64,000 nt of DNA from Porphyra umbilicalis (taxonomy: Eukaryota > Rhodophyta > Bangiophyceae > Bangiales > Bangiaceae), in contig KV919081.1 of assembly GCA_002049455.2 (NCBI GenBank), positions 1-64,000 of the forward strand, written 5' to 3'. Below, piece by piece: positions 1-10,929 of this stretch. The position numbers and the translations under genes are program-made. Every line of letters begins with the position of its first letter. The stretch's first letter is position 1. Under the pieces are notes generated by a model that was given only the letters and a program-made list of their open reading frames with translations, was not told the DNA's origin and searched no databases.

Positions 1-519
1 CGTGCTGGCGCCGCTAATAAAGGAAGCGGCGGCGCCCGTGTTGGTGCTCGCCCTCGCGGTGGCGGTCATGTTGACGGCCGCAACCAGCCTCGCGGCGGCT
101 GCCGCGATCGTGTCGGGCGACACAGCGGGATCCCGAGCCCCGTCCGTCAGCGGCACTGGCGTGATGTCCGGCACGGGAAGCGGAGTCCCCAGGGTAGGAA
201 ACGGCGGCAGCAAAGGCGGGGTGGGTGGAAGAACGAGGCCGTTTACGAGCACGGAGGCCGATGCGGCGGTCGGTCCTCGGGCCAGCCTGCCAGCAGGGTC
301 GACATGGCCCGCGTCAACACGGCCGACACAACCGACGTGGCCGCCGTGGAGACCCTCAATGTCACCGGAGCCGGCAACGTAGCCGGTGGCTGCCGGACCA
401 CTGACAGGGGGCATTGCTGCCGGGCCGGCGGTCACACCGTCAATGTGTCCCGCATTCGCGGCGGCCAGTGCGTGGCTTGCGGCCTCAAGAAGGCAACTCA
501 CGTCGTCCAACAGAGTCAT
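1..519 (-). CDS. Partial hypothetical protein running off the left edge
   Basis: Reading leftward from an ATG at 519-517, the minus strand stays open for 173 codons to the window edge. The N-terminus looks protein-like (MTLLDDVSCLLEAASHAL, an amphipathic helix). The rest is rich in Ala, Gly, Pro and Val, without cysteine clusters or membrane segments. The ATG has a G at -3. The plus strand over the same bases is also open for a shorter stretch, as GC-rich DNA often is, so strand choice rests on the better N-terminus and the longer frame. I do not recognise a family. The 3' end lies outside the window, so length and function cannot be judged. Confidence 0.4.
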   Translation of the reverse strand, partial: MTLLDDVSCLLEAASHALAAANAGHIDGVTAGPAAMPPVSGPAATGYVAGSGDIEGLHGGHVGCVGRVDAGHVDPAGRLARGPTAASASVLVNGLVLPPTPPLLPPFPTLGTPLPVPDITPVPLTDGARDPAVSPDTIAAAAARLVAAVNMTATARASTNTGAAASFISGAST

Positions 520-1210
520 ACCTCCTGGCGGCGGGGAGCGTGAAGGGGGATTGGGTGGATGGGCTGGAGGGGGAAGGGGGTGTTGGAAGAAGGAGTGAGG
601 CCAGGAAGGGGAGGGGAGAGAGGGAACAGCCGCGAACGATGCGGGAGAACGGGAGCAGCCCACGAGTCATCAGTCCACGGGCCATGACGGTGACGCCCGT
701 CCCTTGCTCTCAAGAGCGCAACGTTGAGTCGAGTCGTCGTTGCGGGCCCGCTGCGGGACCGCTCCGTCGAGGCCGTGCAGCAGCCTGCAACAGCACACAG
801 GGAGGGGTTCGTCGCGGTGACGGCTGTGACGGTGTTGGTTCGAGGGCCCGCGTGGGTACACCTCCCGGGTACGGACGAGCTCATTGACTGTCGTCGCTGT
901 ACCAATCAGCACTCGAGCCTGTGTCAGCACGACATGCTGTGGCCAATGCTGTTCTATCTTGTGTTGGCAGATTAGTGCTGGACAGGTGTGCTACAGAAAA
1001 CTGACCTGGACTGGGTCAGCTAAAGACGGCTCCCCGGACGTGCTCGACAGCACTGAGCCTGGGTAGGAGTACAGCCGGGTGCGGTACACATTGTTGTCAG
1101 CATTGTGCTGATTGTACTTAAATAACTAAAGAGAGGGGCTACCTTATTCTTTAGTGGTACTACTTCGTGTATTGGTTGTCCTGTGCTGGACCAATGAATT
1201 GGACCGATCA
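520..1210. other. Gene-free stretch, no clear feature
   Basis: This is 5' flank of the partial gene on the left and the outer part of the CACTA-like element on the right. A strongly purine-rich plus strand (about 536-650) and an AT-rich patch around 1108-1150 containing TTAAATAA are the only things that stand out. Short overlapping ORFs on both strands show no codon or domain signal. Confidence 0.5.
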
Positions 1211-1213
1211 ATA

Positions 1214-1318
1214 CTGTCGTGAGTACACACCACCTGTCGTGAGTACACAGCTGTCGTGAGTACGCACCTGTCGCGAGTACACACCTGTAGTGCGTACACA
1301 CCGGTCGCGAGCACGCAC
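1214..1318 (+). repeat. Six 17-bp subterminal repeats of a CACTA-like element
   Basis: Six near-identical units of the form CTGTCGTGAGTACACAC begin at 1214, 1234, 1251, 1268, 1285 and 1302. The first is followed by three extra bases and the others abut. Units differ by one to five bases. CACTA/EnSpm transposons carry arrays of short subterminal repeats that bind their own proteins, and this array lies upstream of a transposase-like reading frame, so I read it as the subterminal region of that element. The element's terminal CACTA sequence was not found. Confidence 0.6.
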
Positions 1319-1852
1319 CGTCGGACGCGCCGCTAGACGCACTTCACCGTTTCACCGTCCGTTGGCTTTGGCCTCTGTCCTGACCTTTGATGTGACGACC
1401 AATCGCGCCCGACTGTGGCTATATTTCCCTGTCGGGTTGCGAGTTGCGGCCGCATGCTGCGCTCTTCTGTTGGCGAGTCGCGGCACTTCAACGCGTCGCA
1501 CTGCCACGACGTGCCCCCCGTCAATCCTACGGCTGTACCTGTCAATACAAGATGTATCGAGACTGACGATGACAGGCCTTTACTACCTGGCCAGGACGAC
1601 GACGATCCCATGCTGGGCGATCAAGACGCGGCCACATCTCACCCAACTGGCCCTGCTGGCGGACATGTCGGGGCAGTTGGGACAGTTGCAGCACTCCCAT
1701 CGGATGTCTTTCTCTAGCTTGCCAGGACGCTCACGTGTGAGCACCGTCGTGGTCGTGCCCGTCGAGGACAACCATCTGCCCAGGCAAGGCGTGCACGCCA
1801 AGCTGACGGTCGGCATGGAGGTCAGCGGCGGCGGCGGCATCGACGCTCGTGA

Positions 1853-4402
1853 AACTGTACTGTTGGAGAAAGCTGTACTGCACAAGAGGACGGATGTACT
1901 CTGGACGCGTCTGGCGAGCGTTCTCGTACACCAGCGTGGGGCGCCACGGGTGATGACACTTCGCCGCGAGGTGGTGGGCGATTGTCAGCGTCTGATAGTG
2001 GCTCGGACGAAGAAGACGGTGACCCTGACCGTCGCTTGTGTGACGACGTTTTTTCGCGCTACGAGCGCTTTGCTGATGCAGACCAGTCTACGATGGCTTT
2101 TCCCATGCTGGGGGGTCGCGTTGAGCCGTGGCAGCGAGATGGTCTCCAGAACGTCTTCGTCCATGCCTGTACTGTTGGCAGCGGGGGGGTGATGACGCAG
2201 CGCGAGCTCAAGGCCCTGTACAACTACACGCTGAAGGTCGAAGCGGCCACGGATGCTGCCACGACAAGACCTTTCACGGATGCTTTCAAGACGGTCTGGC
2301 GCTTCATTGCCGCCGTGCGCCGCTACAAGCGGACCCTCATTGCGCCGCTCAATTGGAGGAAGGTCATCATGAAGATTGACGGGCGCCAGTACACCGTCTT
2401 TTCAGAGACGCACTACAAGCCGCTCAAGACGAGGTGATGCGTGCCCAACCCGAGGACCTGTACTGGGGGGCACCTCCGTCAACTGAACATGATGCTGGGT
2501 CGATGGACGCCAGTACAGGCGCCAGTATGACCGCACCGGACACCGTACTGTGCAACGCATGGGACGGAGAAATGTACAAGCGGCAAAAGGAGCACGTTGA
2601 CGGTACCTTACATCCAGGGACGCGTGTGCTGGGGTTCTATATGTACTCCGACTCCACTGTACTGAGCAGCAGCGGCGCTGTGTCGGCCTACCCTTTGCGG
2701 ATGCGGGACATCAACATCAACACAGATGAGGTGCGGTGGGTCACCCTGGCGTACATCCCGCAGGTGGAGGCCAAGTTTCTCGAGACCATGAAGTGCCAGG
2801 AAGTACGTGCCGAGTTGCTGCAGCGCATCCTACATGTTGTATTCCGGACAAGTCTGCTGGCAAGTCCTGACGGGACGTGGCTCAATCTTCCAGGTGGTGG
2901 CTGCGTGCGTGTCTCTCCCCGTGCTCTTCTGTACGTATGTGACCAACCCGAGGAGCGCGCAGTCATTTGTCTGAAGGGGTCCGGCTGCCTCTCCCCTTGC
3001 ACGGCATGCACTGTTGGGCGGGACAGCTCCTGTACGGAGGCGGGCACGAATGCTCCCCCAAGGGATGTGCACGAGACTGTGCGGGTGCAACTGCGCAATG
3101 TGCTGATGGGTGACTTCCGCGGTGCTGGCGCGATGCGTACTGAGGCGGAGATGGCGCACAGTTTGAACAGCATGGTTCCTGCTCTGGCTGCATGGGCGGG
3201 GCTTGGCAACGGCCCGCGTATGCTGTATCGTTTGTCAGGGTTTGACCGCCTCCACGTATGCTTCTCATGCTGTATGTGCGTCTTCTCGGTATCGTCCTGT
3301 TTGTGGATGCTCCGTACTACGACTGCGTCCTGTGGAGTCCAGGACGCTTGTGTTGGTACCGGGTGTCAGCCCACTAACGACACGTTGCATGTGCATTCCC
3401 GTTAGTGTTGGTACTGTGCTGTGGTCTGCGTGTGATCAGGTCATGGACGTGGTATCAACCGCATGGTCGCAAACGCGGTACCCGAGTACCTCCGGAAGAT
3501 TGCTATGCCGGGTGGCCATGTACGGCTCGTCGCATACTACGAAGTTGCAACGCCTTTCCGTGCATCTACTTGACGAGTTCCGTCTGCGGGGAAATTTGTT
3601 CGACGGGAACACGGGCTACAATGAGACGCTGCACAAGGCAGTGAAAGCGGCGTACAAGGCCACCAACAAGAGACGTGACCAGTTCGTTGAGCAGCTGCTG
3701 TTGAACCAGCAGGTGGCTGCCTTATTGCTGGAGGAAGAGGAGCGCCCAATCGCAGCGGGCTCAGCTGCAACGCCAGTACACGCCGGACGCCGCAGCAGAC
3801 CTCTTCGCTTCTCCCACCGCTGTACTGCGGCGCAGCTTGCGCGCAAGCGCAAATTGCCTGGGCTCTGTACTGTGCTGTAGGTGGAGGACAGTTCTTTCTT
3901 GTTCTATTGCGACTCCGTATACTACGGCAAGTCATCCGCCCCTAGGCGTGGCCGGGTGGCCAACACCATTCGTGCGGCAACGAGCTTCCATGGCGCTCCT
4001 TGGTATGACTGGCTGCAGTACCGCGGGCCCGGTGGCAACAAATTCTACGGTCAAGCTGCGCTCGTTGTACAGTCCCGACCTGGGAGACGGAAGCGGCTGG
4101 TGGTTCTACGGGCAGAGGAAGCGGCACCTCGTGAGGGTTGTGTACTGACGGACTTCGGGTGTCAGCGACTGCGATGGGCGGTACCGTCCGGTGGGAATGC
4201 GGCTCGTCTGGACGTCGTGGAGGTCAGCGACATTGTGGGCTGGGTTGCAGTGGAGCATGACTGGGAGGACCTTTGTGAGCGGCATGGCTTGCTTGTCATG
4301 CCTAACGAGGTACCATCCACCGCTGCAGAGCTGCGCGCCGCCCGCTTTTTTGTGAACGCATTCGCGGTCAGCGATGCGGGAGAGGAGACGGATGACGAAT
4401 GA
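1853..4402 (+). pseudogene. Broken CACTA/KDZ-like transposase
   Basis: Several collinear open stretches belong together: 1853-2437, 2434-about 3257, about 3442-3530 and 3540-4402. Together they read as an acidic, Cys-containing N-terminus, a middle region with FYMYSDSTVLS, YPLRMRDIN and WVTLAYIPQ, the string LLDEFRLRGNLFDGNTGYNE followed by KAAYKATNKR, and a C-terminus ending in an acidic tail. The middle strings resemble, from memory, fungal and algal Plavaka/KDZ-type CACTA transposases; that assignment is tentative. Breaks: frame 2 to 1 near 2430; a stretch 3258-3440 that looks like an intron (donor GTATGC, acceptor ATCAG); an apparent one-base loss near 3451; another shift near 3530; and an in-frame TAG at 3878-3880 where the same frame resumes at once. 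It is probably inactive. Confidence 0.5.
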
Positions 4403-4589
4403 TGGGGGGAGGGGGGGGGGAGGAGGGCGGGGGGGTGGGCTGGGGTGTTGGTGGGGCGGGAGGGGTAGACGAGCAAGGCAGTTGTGCCTCTCGGAGCTTG
4501 AATCAATGCGTGTCGCGAAGGTCTCGGTTGAGGGACGTGTCAGAAGCAATGAAGCGTTTGGGACCCGGCCGGTCGCAGTAAAGAAAGTG

Positions 4590-4853
4590 ATGTGTGACCC
4601 TCAGAGCTGCTGCTTCTACGTGCTGAACGCTGGTAGCTTCTGGCATTCCAGGGACGCCCCACACAGATTGATGTGTGACCCCCAGACCTGTTGCTTCTAC
4701 GTGCTGAACGATGGTGGCTTCTGGCAGTCCAGGGACGCCCCACATAGATTGATGTGTGACCCCCGGACCTGTTGCTTCTACGTGCTGAACGCTGGTGGCT
4801 TCTGGCAGTCCAGGGACGCCGCACACAGATTGATGTGTGACAAACTGTCCTGA
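4590..4853 (+). repeat. 81-bp tandem repeat (27 codons) inside an open frame
   Basis: Three full copies of an 81-bp unit start at 4590, 4671 and 4752, with a partial fourth at 4833 that ends in a TGA. Copies differ at only about 4-8 positions each. The unit is 27 codons long, and a frame open from 4374 to 4853 reads it as MCDPQTCCFYVLNDGGFWQS followed by RDAPHRL, with Cys, aromatic and Trp residues kept. The region lies just downstream of the CACTA-like element. Whether it is translated is unknown; a minisatellite with a length divisible by three would look the same. Confidence 0.6.
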
Positions 4854-5502
4854 CTGGCCCTGGCGCGCTGCGAAACGACGAAGACACAACCGATTTCCTT
4901 GTGTGCGCGTCACTTGTAGCCTGCTTCAGCAGGGGCTACAAGCCCACGAATCTGGCCCGATTTACCTGGTACACCCCACGGCGCCAGCACGTGGGACTTG
5001 TAGCCCACGTTCTGGACCCCCCCCCCCCCCCAGATGCCGTGCGTTCGGCCCCCCCCCCACGGCCGCCGCTCCGAATTGATGCCAGTAAGGCAATCGGGCC
5101 GGTAGTACATGAAATTTAGCCTAGTACGCGTGTTCGTACACGTCTAGTATGCGCCCCACTTTCCCGACGATAATCAATAAAAATCGCCCCATACGATTTA
5201 AAATCAAGGGGTTGATTATAATCATTTTACCCGAGCCCAGGAATGATTTTAATCCCACCTCTGCACTGCTTCTGGAACGATCCCAGAATCAGTCCCCCGA
5301 AGATGATCCGTTGAACGAGTCCAGAAACTGTAGTGATGAATTGCCGAACCACAGAGGTCACTCGAGAATCAGGAAATCTGAAATGTAGGGTTTTCGCTGA
5401 TCCAAGGAACTGTTGTGCATATGACACTCGGAATCACGCTGAGGCCATCTCACAGGAGCTTAGCATGGCTATCTCAAAACATTCTTTCGCGTCTACCCGT
5501 TA

Positions 5503-6320
5503 TGGTGCGTGTCCCAAAAATGAGACATGCGCGTTTTCTGAAGGACAGACACATCACTGCACGGGGGCAGGCGGCGTGGGGTACCAGAAAATTCTCGACT
5601 GGCCTCCATGGAAGGAGCCTCTCCCGACGCGTGCTTGGCTGACAACTCCTTAATACCCGCCTGTGGGCCCTGTTCTGTGGACCTCTCAGATATGGTGCGT
5701 GTCCCAAAAATGAGACATGGCGGTTTTTTCTTTTTTTCTCGGCCCACTGGCCTTCTGCAACGGTCCGATAATGTAATGTGACCCACTCGGTCCCACTGTG
5801 CTTCCAGAACAGCCCCTGACAGTGTTAGCAGAGACGGCACATCCTGACATGTCATGGGGGAAAGTGTCATTCATTGCAACTTCGACAGGTGACGATCACG
5901 CGGCCCAATCAAATGCACAGATACTAAAGCAGGCATGCCCTGACAATTTGTGCACGAAGAAAATGGCACCACCTTACCAATAAAAACGTGAAAAAGACCC
6001 CCATGTAGCCCCCTGTGAGGAAAACACAATTTGGGACACCCCTCATCGAAGCTCCAGTTAGCACATGAGCTTTGGCGTTGCAAACCTTTAACCCCAAGAA
6101 CCTGAAAAAGACTGGCTCCAAGATCGGGGCTATCTGAGAGGTCCACAGAACAGGGCCCACAGGCGGGTATTAAGGAGTTGTCAGCCAAGCACTCGTCGGG
6201 AGAGGCTCTTTCCATGGAGGCCAGTCGAGAATTTTCTCGTACCCCACGCCGCCTGCCCCCGTGCAGTGATGTGTCAGTCCTTCAGAAAACGCGCATGTCT
6301 CATTTTTGGGACACGCACCA
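5503..6320. mobile_element. 818-bp TA-flanked element with about 190-bp inverted ends
   Basis: The left end (5503 to about 5692) is the near-perfect reverse complement of the right end (about 6131-6320), with only a handful of mismatches over roughly 190 bp. The outermost bases are TGGTGCGTGTCCCAAAAATG. TA precedes the left end at 5501-5502 and follows the right end at 6321-6322, the target duplication expected of Tc1/mariner or Stowaway-type elements. The CGTCCCAAAAAT-like terminus recalls plant Stowaway MITEs. No transposase frame lies inside, so it is non-autonomous or a foldback. Confidence 0.8.
5694..5722 (+). repeat. Extra internal copy of the element terminus at a TA
   Basis: Immediately inside the left arm of the 818-bp element, after TA at 5692-5693, the same terminus TGGTGCGTGTCCCAAAAATG is repeated in direct orientation, then diverges after GAGACATGGCGG. 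No matching inverted end was found nearby. It looks like the remaining end of a second insertion into the first element's TA, or an internal duplication. Confidence 0.6.
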
Positions 6321-6393
6321 TACCATGCTTGGCCAATGGAATTTCAATATGGCCGTTCAGCGTTTGGACGTTCGGGGCGTTCGGGCTGGTATG

Positions 6394-6833
6394 TTGCTAA
6401 CCTCCAAAAAATGGCGGTTGCAGAGAGAAGGGAGGCGGAGCCGAAGACACAGCATAGAAATGAAGTCGGACTGGCTGTTCGACAAGCCACGATCAAACTA
6501 TTGGCTGGGAGATACCGCCAGTAATCGTGCAAGCCATTCAACGGGAGTCACGCAGAGCCATTGCAACCCACAATGAGATTATCTGAGATTTCTGGGCCGC
6601 TTGCTTGGGCCTGGAGAGGGCATGGAGATGGTTTTGGGCCAGACCTGTGATTTCTCATGAGATTAACAAATTTCTTCAGATTTCTTGAGATCCTGATGTG
6701 CGTTTCCAGTGCGCAGGGCTGCATGAGGAGCCTGTGTAAGGGACTCACATGATTCCTAGCCTTTCCATTGGTCCACGTACGCTGTTGAACGATGGCAACC
6801 ACTCTGCAACCGCCATTTTTTGGAGGTCAGCAA
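6394..6833. repeat. Inverted-repeat pair bounding about 440 bp
   Basis: TTGCTAACCTCC followed by AAAAAATGGCGGTTGCAGAG at 6394-6425 is matched in reverse complement at 6802-6833 with one mismatch; the central 25 bp are perfect. No clear target duplication flanks the pair. The enclosed DNA has repeated GAGATT/TTTCT-type strings but no convincing ORF. A decayed foldback or MITE is the simplest reading. Confidence 0.55.
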
Positions 6834-7221
6834 TTGAATGACCCTGACCGGCGGGGTGTGCACCCGGCCAATACCTGTCGAGCTGGGGAAGATTGGTGCC
6901 GCGGGGTCGTTGTGGCTCCGTGCCTGGACGCAGGAGCAGTGCCATGTGCGAGAATAAGGACAACCAAGTCGATCAGAGCACATGCCGTCTGTCCATTTTT
7001 TTGGCTGTGAGTGCGCTGATGGCGAATGTTCCTCATGCCTCGTGCCCCGCAGATACGGACTCGAAAATCCTCTCCGAGATCAAGACGGCATACTTTGAGA
7101 AAAAAGAAAAGGATTGCTCAACAGTTGGGGGCTACTGTACCATGATACAAGTATTCCCCATTCCTCAACATCGTGAGACAGCCCGTTGTTGCAGTGCCAA
7201 GTCTTCTCGTTCTTATCCAGG

Positions 7222-7603
7222 TAGGGTTGCACACGACGCCCCTACATTGGGGGCGTCAGGGGCGCGCGACGGATACGACGCCTTACTGACGCCCCATTAG
7301 GCAGCCAGAACGCCCTCACGACGCCCCAAGTAGCATCCCCAATATTCACCATATAGGTTAAGTGGCACCCATATTGTACTCTCCTATGTCATTTTTGTGT
7401 CAAGACTGGGTGCCTGTCCCCATCCAAGGAGCACTGCCGCCACCTGCTGAATCATGTAGACCCCCCTGAGAACTTTCTCTTCACGACGCCTTGCTGACGC
7501 CCTTTTGAGTTGGGGCGTTAGGGGCGCACGACGCCCAAGTAACGCCCTGGTGACGCCCTTAACGACGCCCTTAACGACGCCCCGGGCGTTCTGAGCAACC
7601 CTA
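7222..7603. mobile_element. Non-autonomous hAT-like element, 382 bp
   Basis: The ends are TAGGGTTGC (7222-7230) and GCAACCCTA (7595-7603). They are flanked by a perfect 8-bp direct repeat TATCCAGG at 7214-7221 and 7604-7611. The 8-bp duplication plus a TAGGG-type terminus fits the hAT superfamily. Both subterminal zones are crowded with the motif GACGCC/GGCGTC, consistent with transposase-binding repeats. There is no internal coding capacity. Confidence 0.85.
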
Positions 7604-7912
7604 TATCCAGGGCTGGCTGGCTGTCTCATCCGCGAACACCTCAATCTGCGCCGTTGTTGACGATGGGCGCCGCTGCTGGTCTACTTGGTTGGCCTGCAGC
7701 GGGCCAGGGCCCGAGGAGAGGATCCAGTGGGGCGAGATCCTTGTCTGCTCGACCGGAGGACGCCGCAGCTGAAGGATTGGAGCGTCATGCTTGCCCCGTG
7801 ATGGGGCGCGGTGCCACGGCTCCACACCACAATTCAGCGTGGAGGCTCCACCCGAAGCAAGAAAACAGCGCCCAGGAACAACTAATGCGGACGTCGGAAA
7901 AACGCATATACA

Positions 7913-9500
7913 TTACCACGAGATGCCCGTCAGCCGAGACAGGGCCTGTCTCCCAAACGGAATGTAGCTCAGGCTGTACCACACCACTGCACGTCGCGCG
8001 CACACGCCAGTTCGCGCCCAATGAGCGAAAGGACAGAAAGAACAAACAGACTCCGTACTCGGGAGGAGTGAAGGGTTAGTGGCCATAGCGAAACAGTCAA
8101 GAAGAAGAGTAACAGAGATAGGTCTGGGGACCAGAGATGCCGGGAGTACGCGGACGCGCACTACGTGTCTCAAATAAGCGAGGGGGTGCGGTAGTAGCCA
8201 CAACGTACGTGCAAGAACTTCGACCACCAAAGAAATGAGCACCAATGGATAGCGCAGGCGCCCCCCAAAGAAGGCTGCAAACAGTGCAAAGATGAGAGAG
8301 CCGATGTAGGCGGCGGCGGCGGTCGCGCGTGCCGGGTGGAACATGCTGGCGAGTTGTGCTCGTGGACCGACAATGACCCACGTGCTATGTTCGTGACCGC
8401 CAAGGAACGACACGGTACACGCACAGCAGCCAGAGAGACACGGGCAACGAGGGCAGGAACATAGAGCAGCAACACATGGGAGAAACATAGCCCAACCAGC
8501 CATGCGTGTCATGAGATGAGGAAAAACAGTACGACCGAAGGTAAAAAAGAAGGCAGCGACAGTCAGTATCGACGGATGCAAAACGCTCAACGGCGGGGAC
8601 AAACGGCCGCAAGGCAACTCATGCAGCGGCACGTCAGACACCGAGCAGAAGGGACACAAAACAGCAAACTCTAATCACGTACCTCATGATGGCAAGAAGG
8701 TTGCCGGCTGTGAAGGCCGCCGCAAACTTGTGCGGCTTGAGAAGAATCATCGGCAAAAACATAAATGACAGCCCAATCATGACGGCGCCTGCAGAAAAGC
8801 ACATGACGAAAAGCGTGAGGCGTTGCACCCACGACAGGTTGAACATCTCACCAATCTCCTGAGTAGGACGACACGGGCGGCACCACAGACACGAGGCCCA
8901 CACAGATCAACAAACGAGGACAGTCAGTGGTCAATACATACACAGGACAAGCAGACTTCCCTCGCGCTTGCCGCACCCGCAGAGACCAACCCATCGCAGG
9001 CCACACCAAGGGACAAAGCCAAAACGTAAAGTAACCAAGAACGGCACGCCTCTCCCAGCGCACCCGCCAGCGACCACGCCAAAACGTACTTGTTGCACTG
9101 ACTGTTGCCCCCCATTGCCGTTGGCACACGCCTCCACGTCAATGGGCGCGCCATCGTCGGCCCCCACCATTCGCGACACAGCTGCCCACCCCCCCCGGAA
9201 CGCGTCGTTGACGTTGGTGCCGACCTCTGACGCACGCGCGCCCAAGACATCGGCCGCCGTCTGGCCACCGGCGGCAAACTGCGAGAAGGCGTCGCCCTGA
9301 CCACCACCGCCGTTACCGCTCGCTCGCAGCGACGCAGCGCCCGCCACGAGCGCCGCTGCCGCCGACGACGGGGGGAGGGTAGCCGTGGCGGTGGTCGTCG
9401 TCGTCGTGGTGCCGCCAGAAGCGGTGGATGTGGTGCCATTCACCGACGGGAAGCTATCCCACAGGCCCATGGCCAAGGCAGACGAGGAGCGCCGCAACAT
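7913..9500 (-). CDS. SFT2-like Golgi vesicle transport membrane protein, 4 exons
   Basis: A spliced model fits exactly: exons 9500-9090, 8858-8683, 8384-8209 and 7986-7913 on the minus strand, 837 bp in frame, giving 278 aa. All three introns (231, 298 and 222 bp) start with GTACGT and end in AG. Exon 1 gives a Gly/Ala/Thr-rich soluble N-terminus. Exons 2-4 give the SFT2/Got1-type domain: LSWVQRLTLFVMCF, KPHKFAAAFTAGNLLAIM, TWVIVGPRAQLASMF, AYIGSLIFALFAAFFGG, and VWYSLSYIPFGRQALSRL at the C-terminus, with four hydrophobic segments. SFT2 proteins act in endosome-to-Golgi and Golgi vesicle fusion. The start at 9500 is the first ATG that keeps the domain in frame; a second Met ten codons later is possible. 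The N-terminal extension is longer than in yeast Sft2. Confidence 0.9.
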
Positions 9501-10034
9501 GCGCGGGCGCCGCCGGGGGGGTAGGGCGGGTAAGCACGGCACTGCGGATAGCGCACACCCCGACGGGAGTGAATTCCAAGGGGCAGGCGCTCGCCGGCGG
9601 GTAAGGGGGCTGACGCGGAAATGCCGTCGATGAGGTGGAGGGCGCAACAGGTGGAGCGGACCCTGCGGCGAAGCAAAAGAGGGTTCGGTGCACGGCGCCT
9701 GACGCAGACGCCATGGGAGGGTGGATGCTGTCCCGTTTGCCTTGGCTGCAGTCTCGACTGACGCCAACAACGGTTTCGGGCGGTCTGTGTGTGCCAGGTT
9801 CACCTGCGCAGTGCACCTCGTTGCTGAATCCACCACGAGCCCGTTTTTCGCACAAATCTGTTGGGGACGTCATTAAGAGAGCTACATATCAAGTTCGGTT
9901 AAGTTCTTTCAAATGCGACTTGATGCGCTAAACGGCTGCCGTGCTCAGTACCACAGCGGAGCCAAATAGGACAAGAAGTACGCTAAAGAACACCATTGCG
10001 AAGCCCACGAGCAGAGGAGAGTTGCGCCCACTCA

Positions 10035-10929
10035 GGCCCTTTCTTAGCAGTTCCTTCGTTCATGTGACGCTTCGTGTGACGAGCTCTCAGCTTGGAAAGG
10101 TCGCAGTGGGATGTCCCTTCGTGTGACAGTGTGAGGCGGAATTTTTTCGATGAATTTAACGTAAGTGATTGTCGGTCAAAGGGCTGACTTCGAGCGCTCG
10201 GTTGCTGGGCTCAGCACGGGCGCACCACCAATGGTGTAAAACACCGTGGTTCAGCATATGCCATGAGGACGACGCATTCGACGCCCTCCCCTCGTTGCCG
10301 GCGCCTCGTTGCCGAGCCAGACAGCCTGAAATTGAACCCATGGCGCCACGTTCGCCAAACCAGGATAGCCTCCCTGGATGGTCCATGCAGCAGGCTGTGC
10401 ACAGCCGGGGAAGAACTCCATTCGGGGGCGCAGCTTGGGCCCACCATGATACCCGCAGCGTACGCTCGTATCGCGCTGCGGGCGTATTGAGGAATCCTCG
10501 AATTTGTGCTGTCGTACAGAAACGGCGACGGAGAGGCGGCCATCTGCCACAGGGCAGCGTAGGGGGCCAGCTGGTCATTCGGACAAGGCTGGGGGGCGTG
10601 GGGCGTCGCCGCCGAATGGGAAAGACGTGGCCCGACTCGACTGTGGCGTCGCTTTCGGCTGCAGCCAGCAGGAGCCGACGGACTCGAATGTCCACCACAC
10701 CAGTCGATTTGGAATTGATTGTTTCCAAATTCGCACTTGAAACCGTTCCTCAAGACCAGCACGCCGCAAGGTCGATGTGATCACATGAAGCAACGTCGGA
10801 CAGTTCTTTTCCGACGTTACTTCGTGTGATCACATGTGATCACATTGTTTCGCGTTGCAGCCAATAGCTGGCCGCCCCACATCGTCACATGAACCGTCAC
10901 ACGAACCAAGCCGCAGCTAAGAAAGGGCC
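10035..10929. mobile_element. Tourist/PIF-like MITE, 895 bp
   Basis: The terminal inverted repeat GGCCCTTTCTTAGC occupies 10035-10048 and 10916-10929. Similarity continues inward through GTGTGACG-type repeats for about 50 bp. TCA flanks both sides (10032-10034 and 10930-10932). A GGCCC-type terminus with a 3-bp duplication fits PIF/Harbinger-derived MITEs. Short ORFs inside are on both strands and not convincing. It lies 2.5 kb from a PIF/Harbinger transposase remnant, but I could not show matching ends there. Confidence 0.75.
10776..10834. repeat. 25-bp-arm hairpin inside the MITE
   Basis: The arm at 10776-10800 (TGTGATCACATGAAGCAACG then TCGGA) pairs with 10810-10834 at 23 of 25 positions, around a 9-base loop. 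A further TGTGATCACA palindrome follows at 10836-10845. The pair sits near the right end of the element. Confidence 0.75.

Noticed and set aside
1214..1318. CRISPR-like appearance of the 17-bp repeats
   Set aside because: Units abut without spacers and the genome is eukaryotic. They fit CACTA subterminal repeats.
10169..10780. Overlapping 183-203 codon ORFs on both strands
   Set aside because: They fall wholly inside the Tourist-like MITE and have no recognisable motif.
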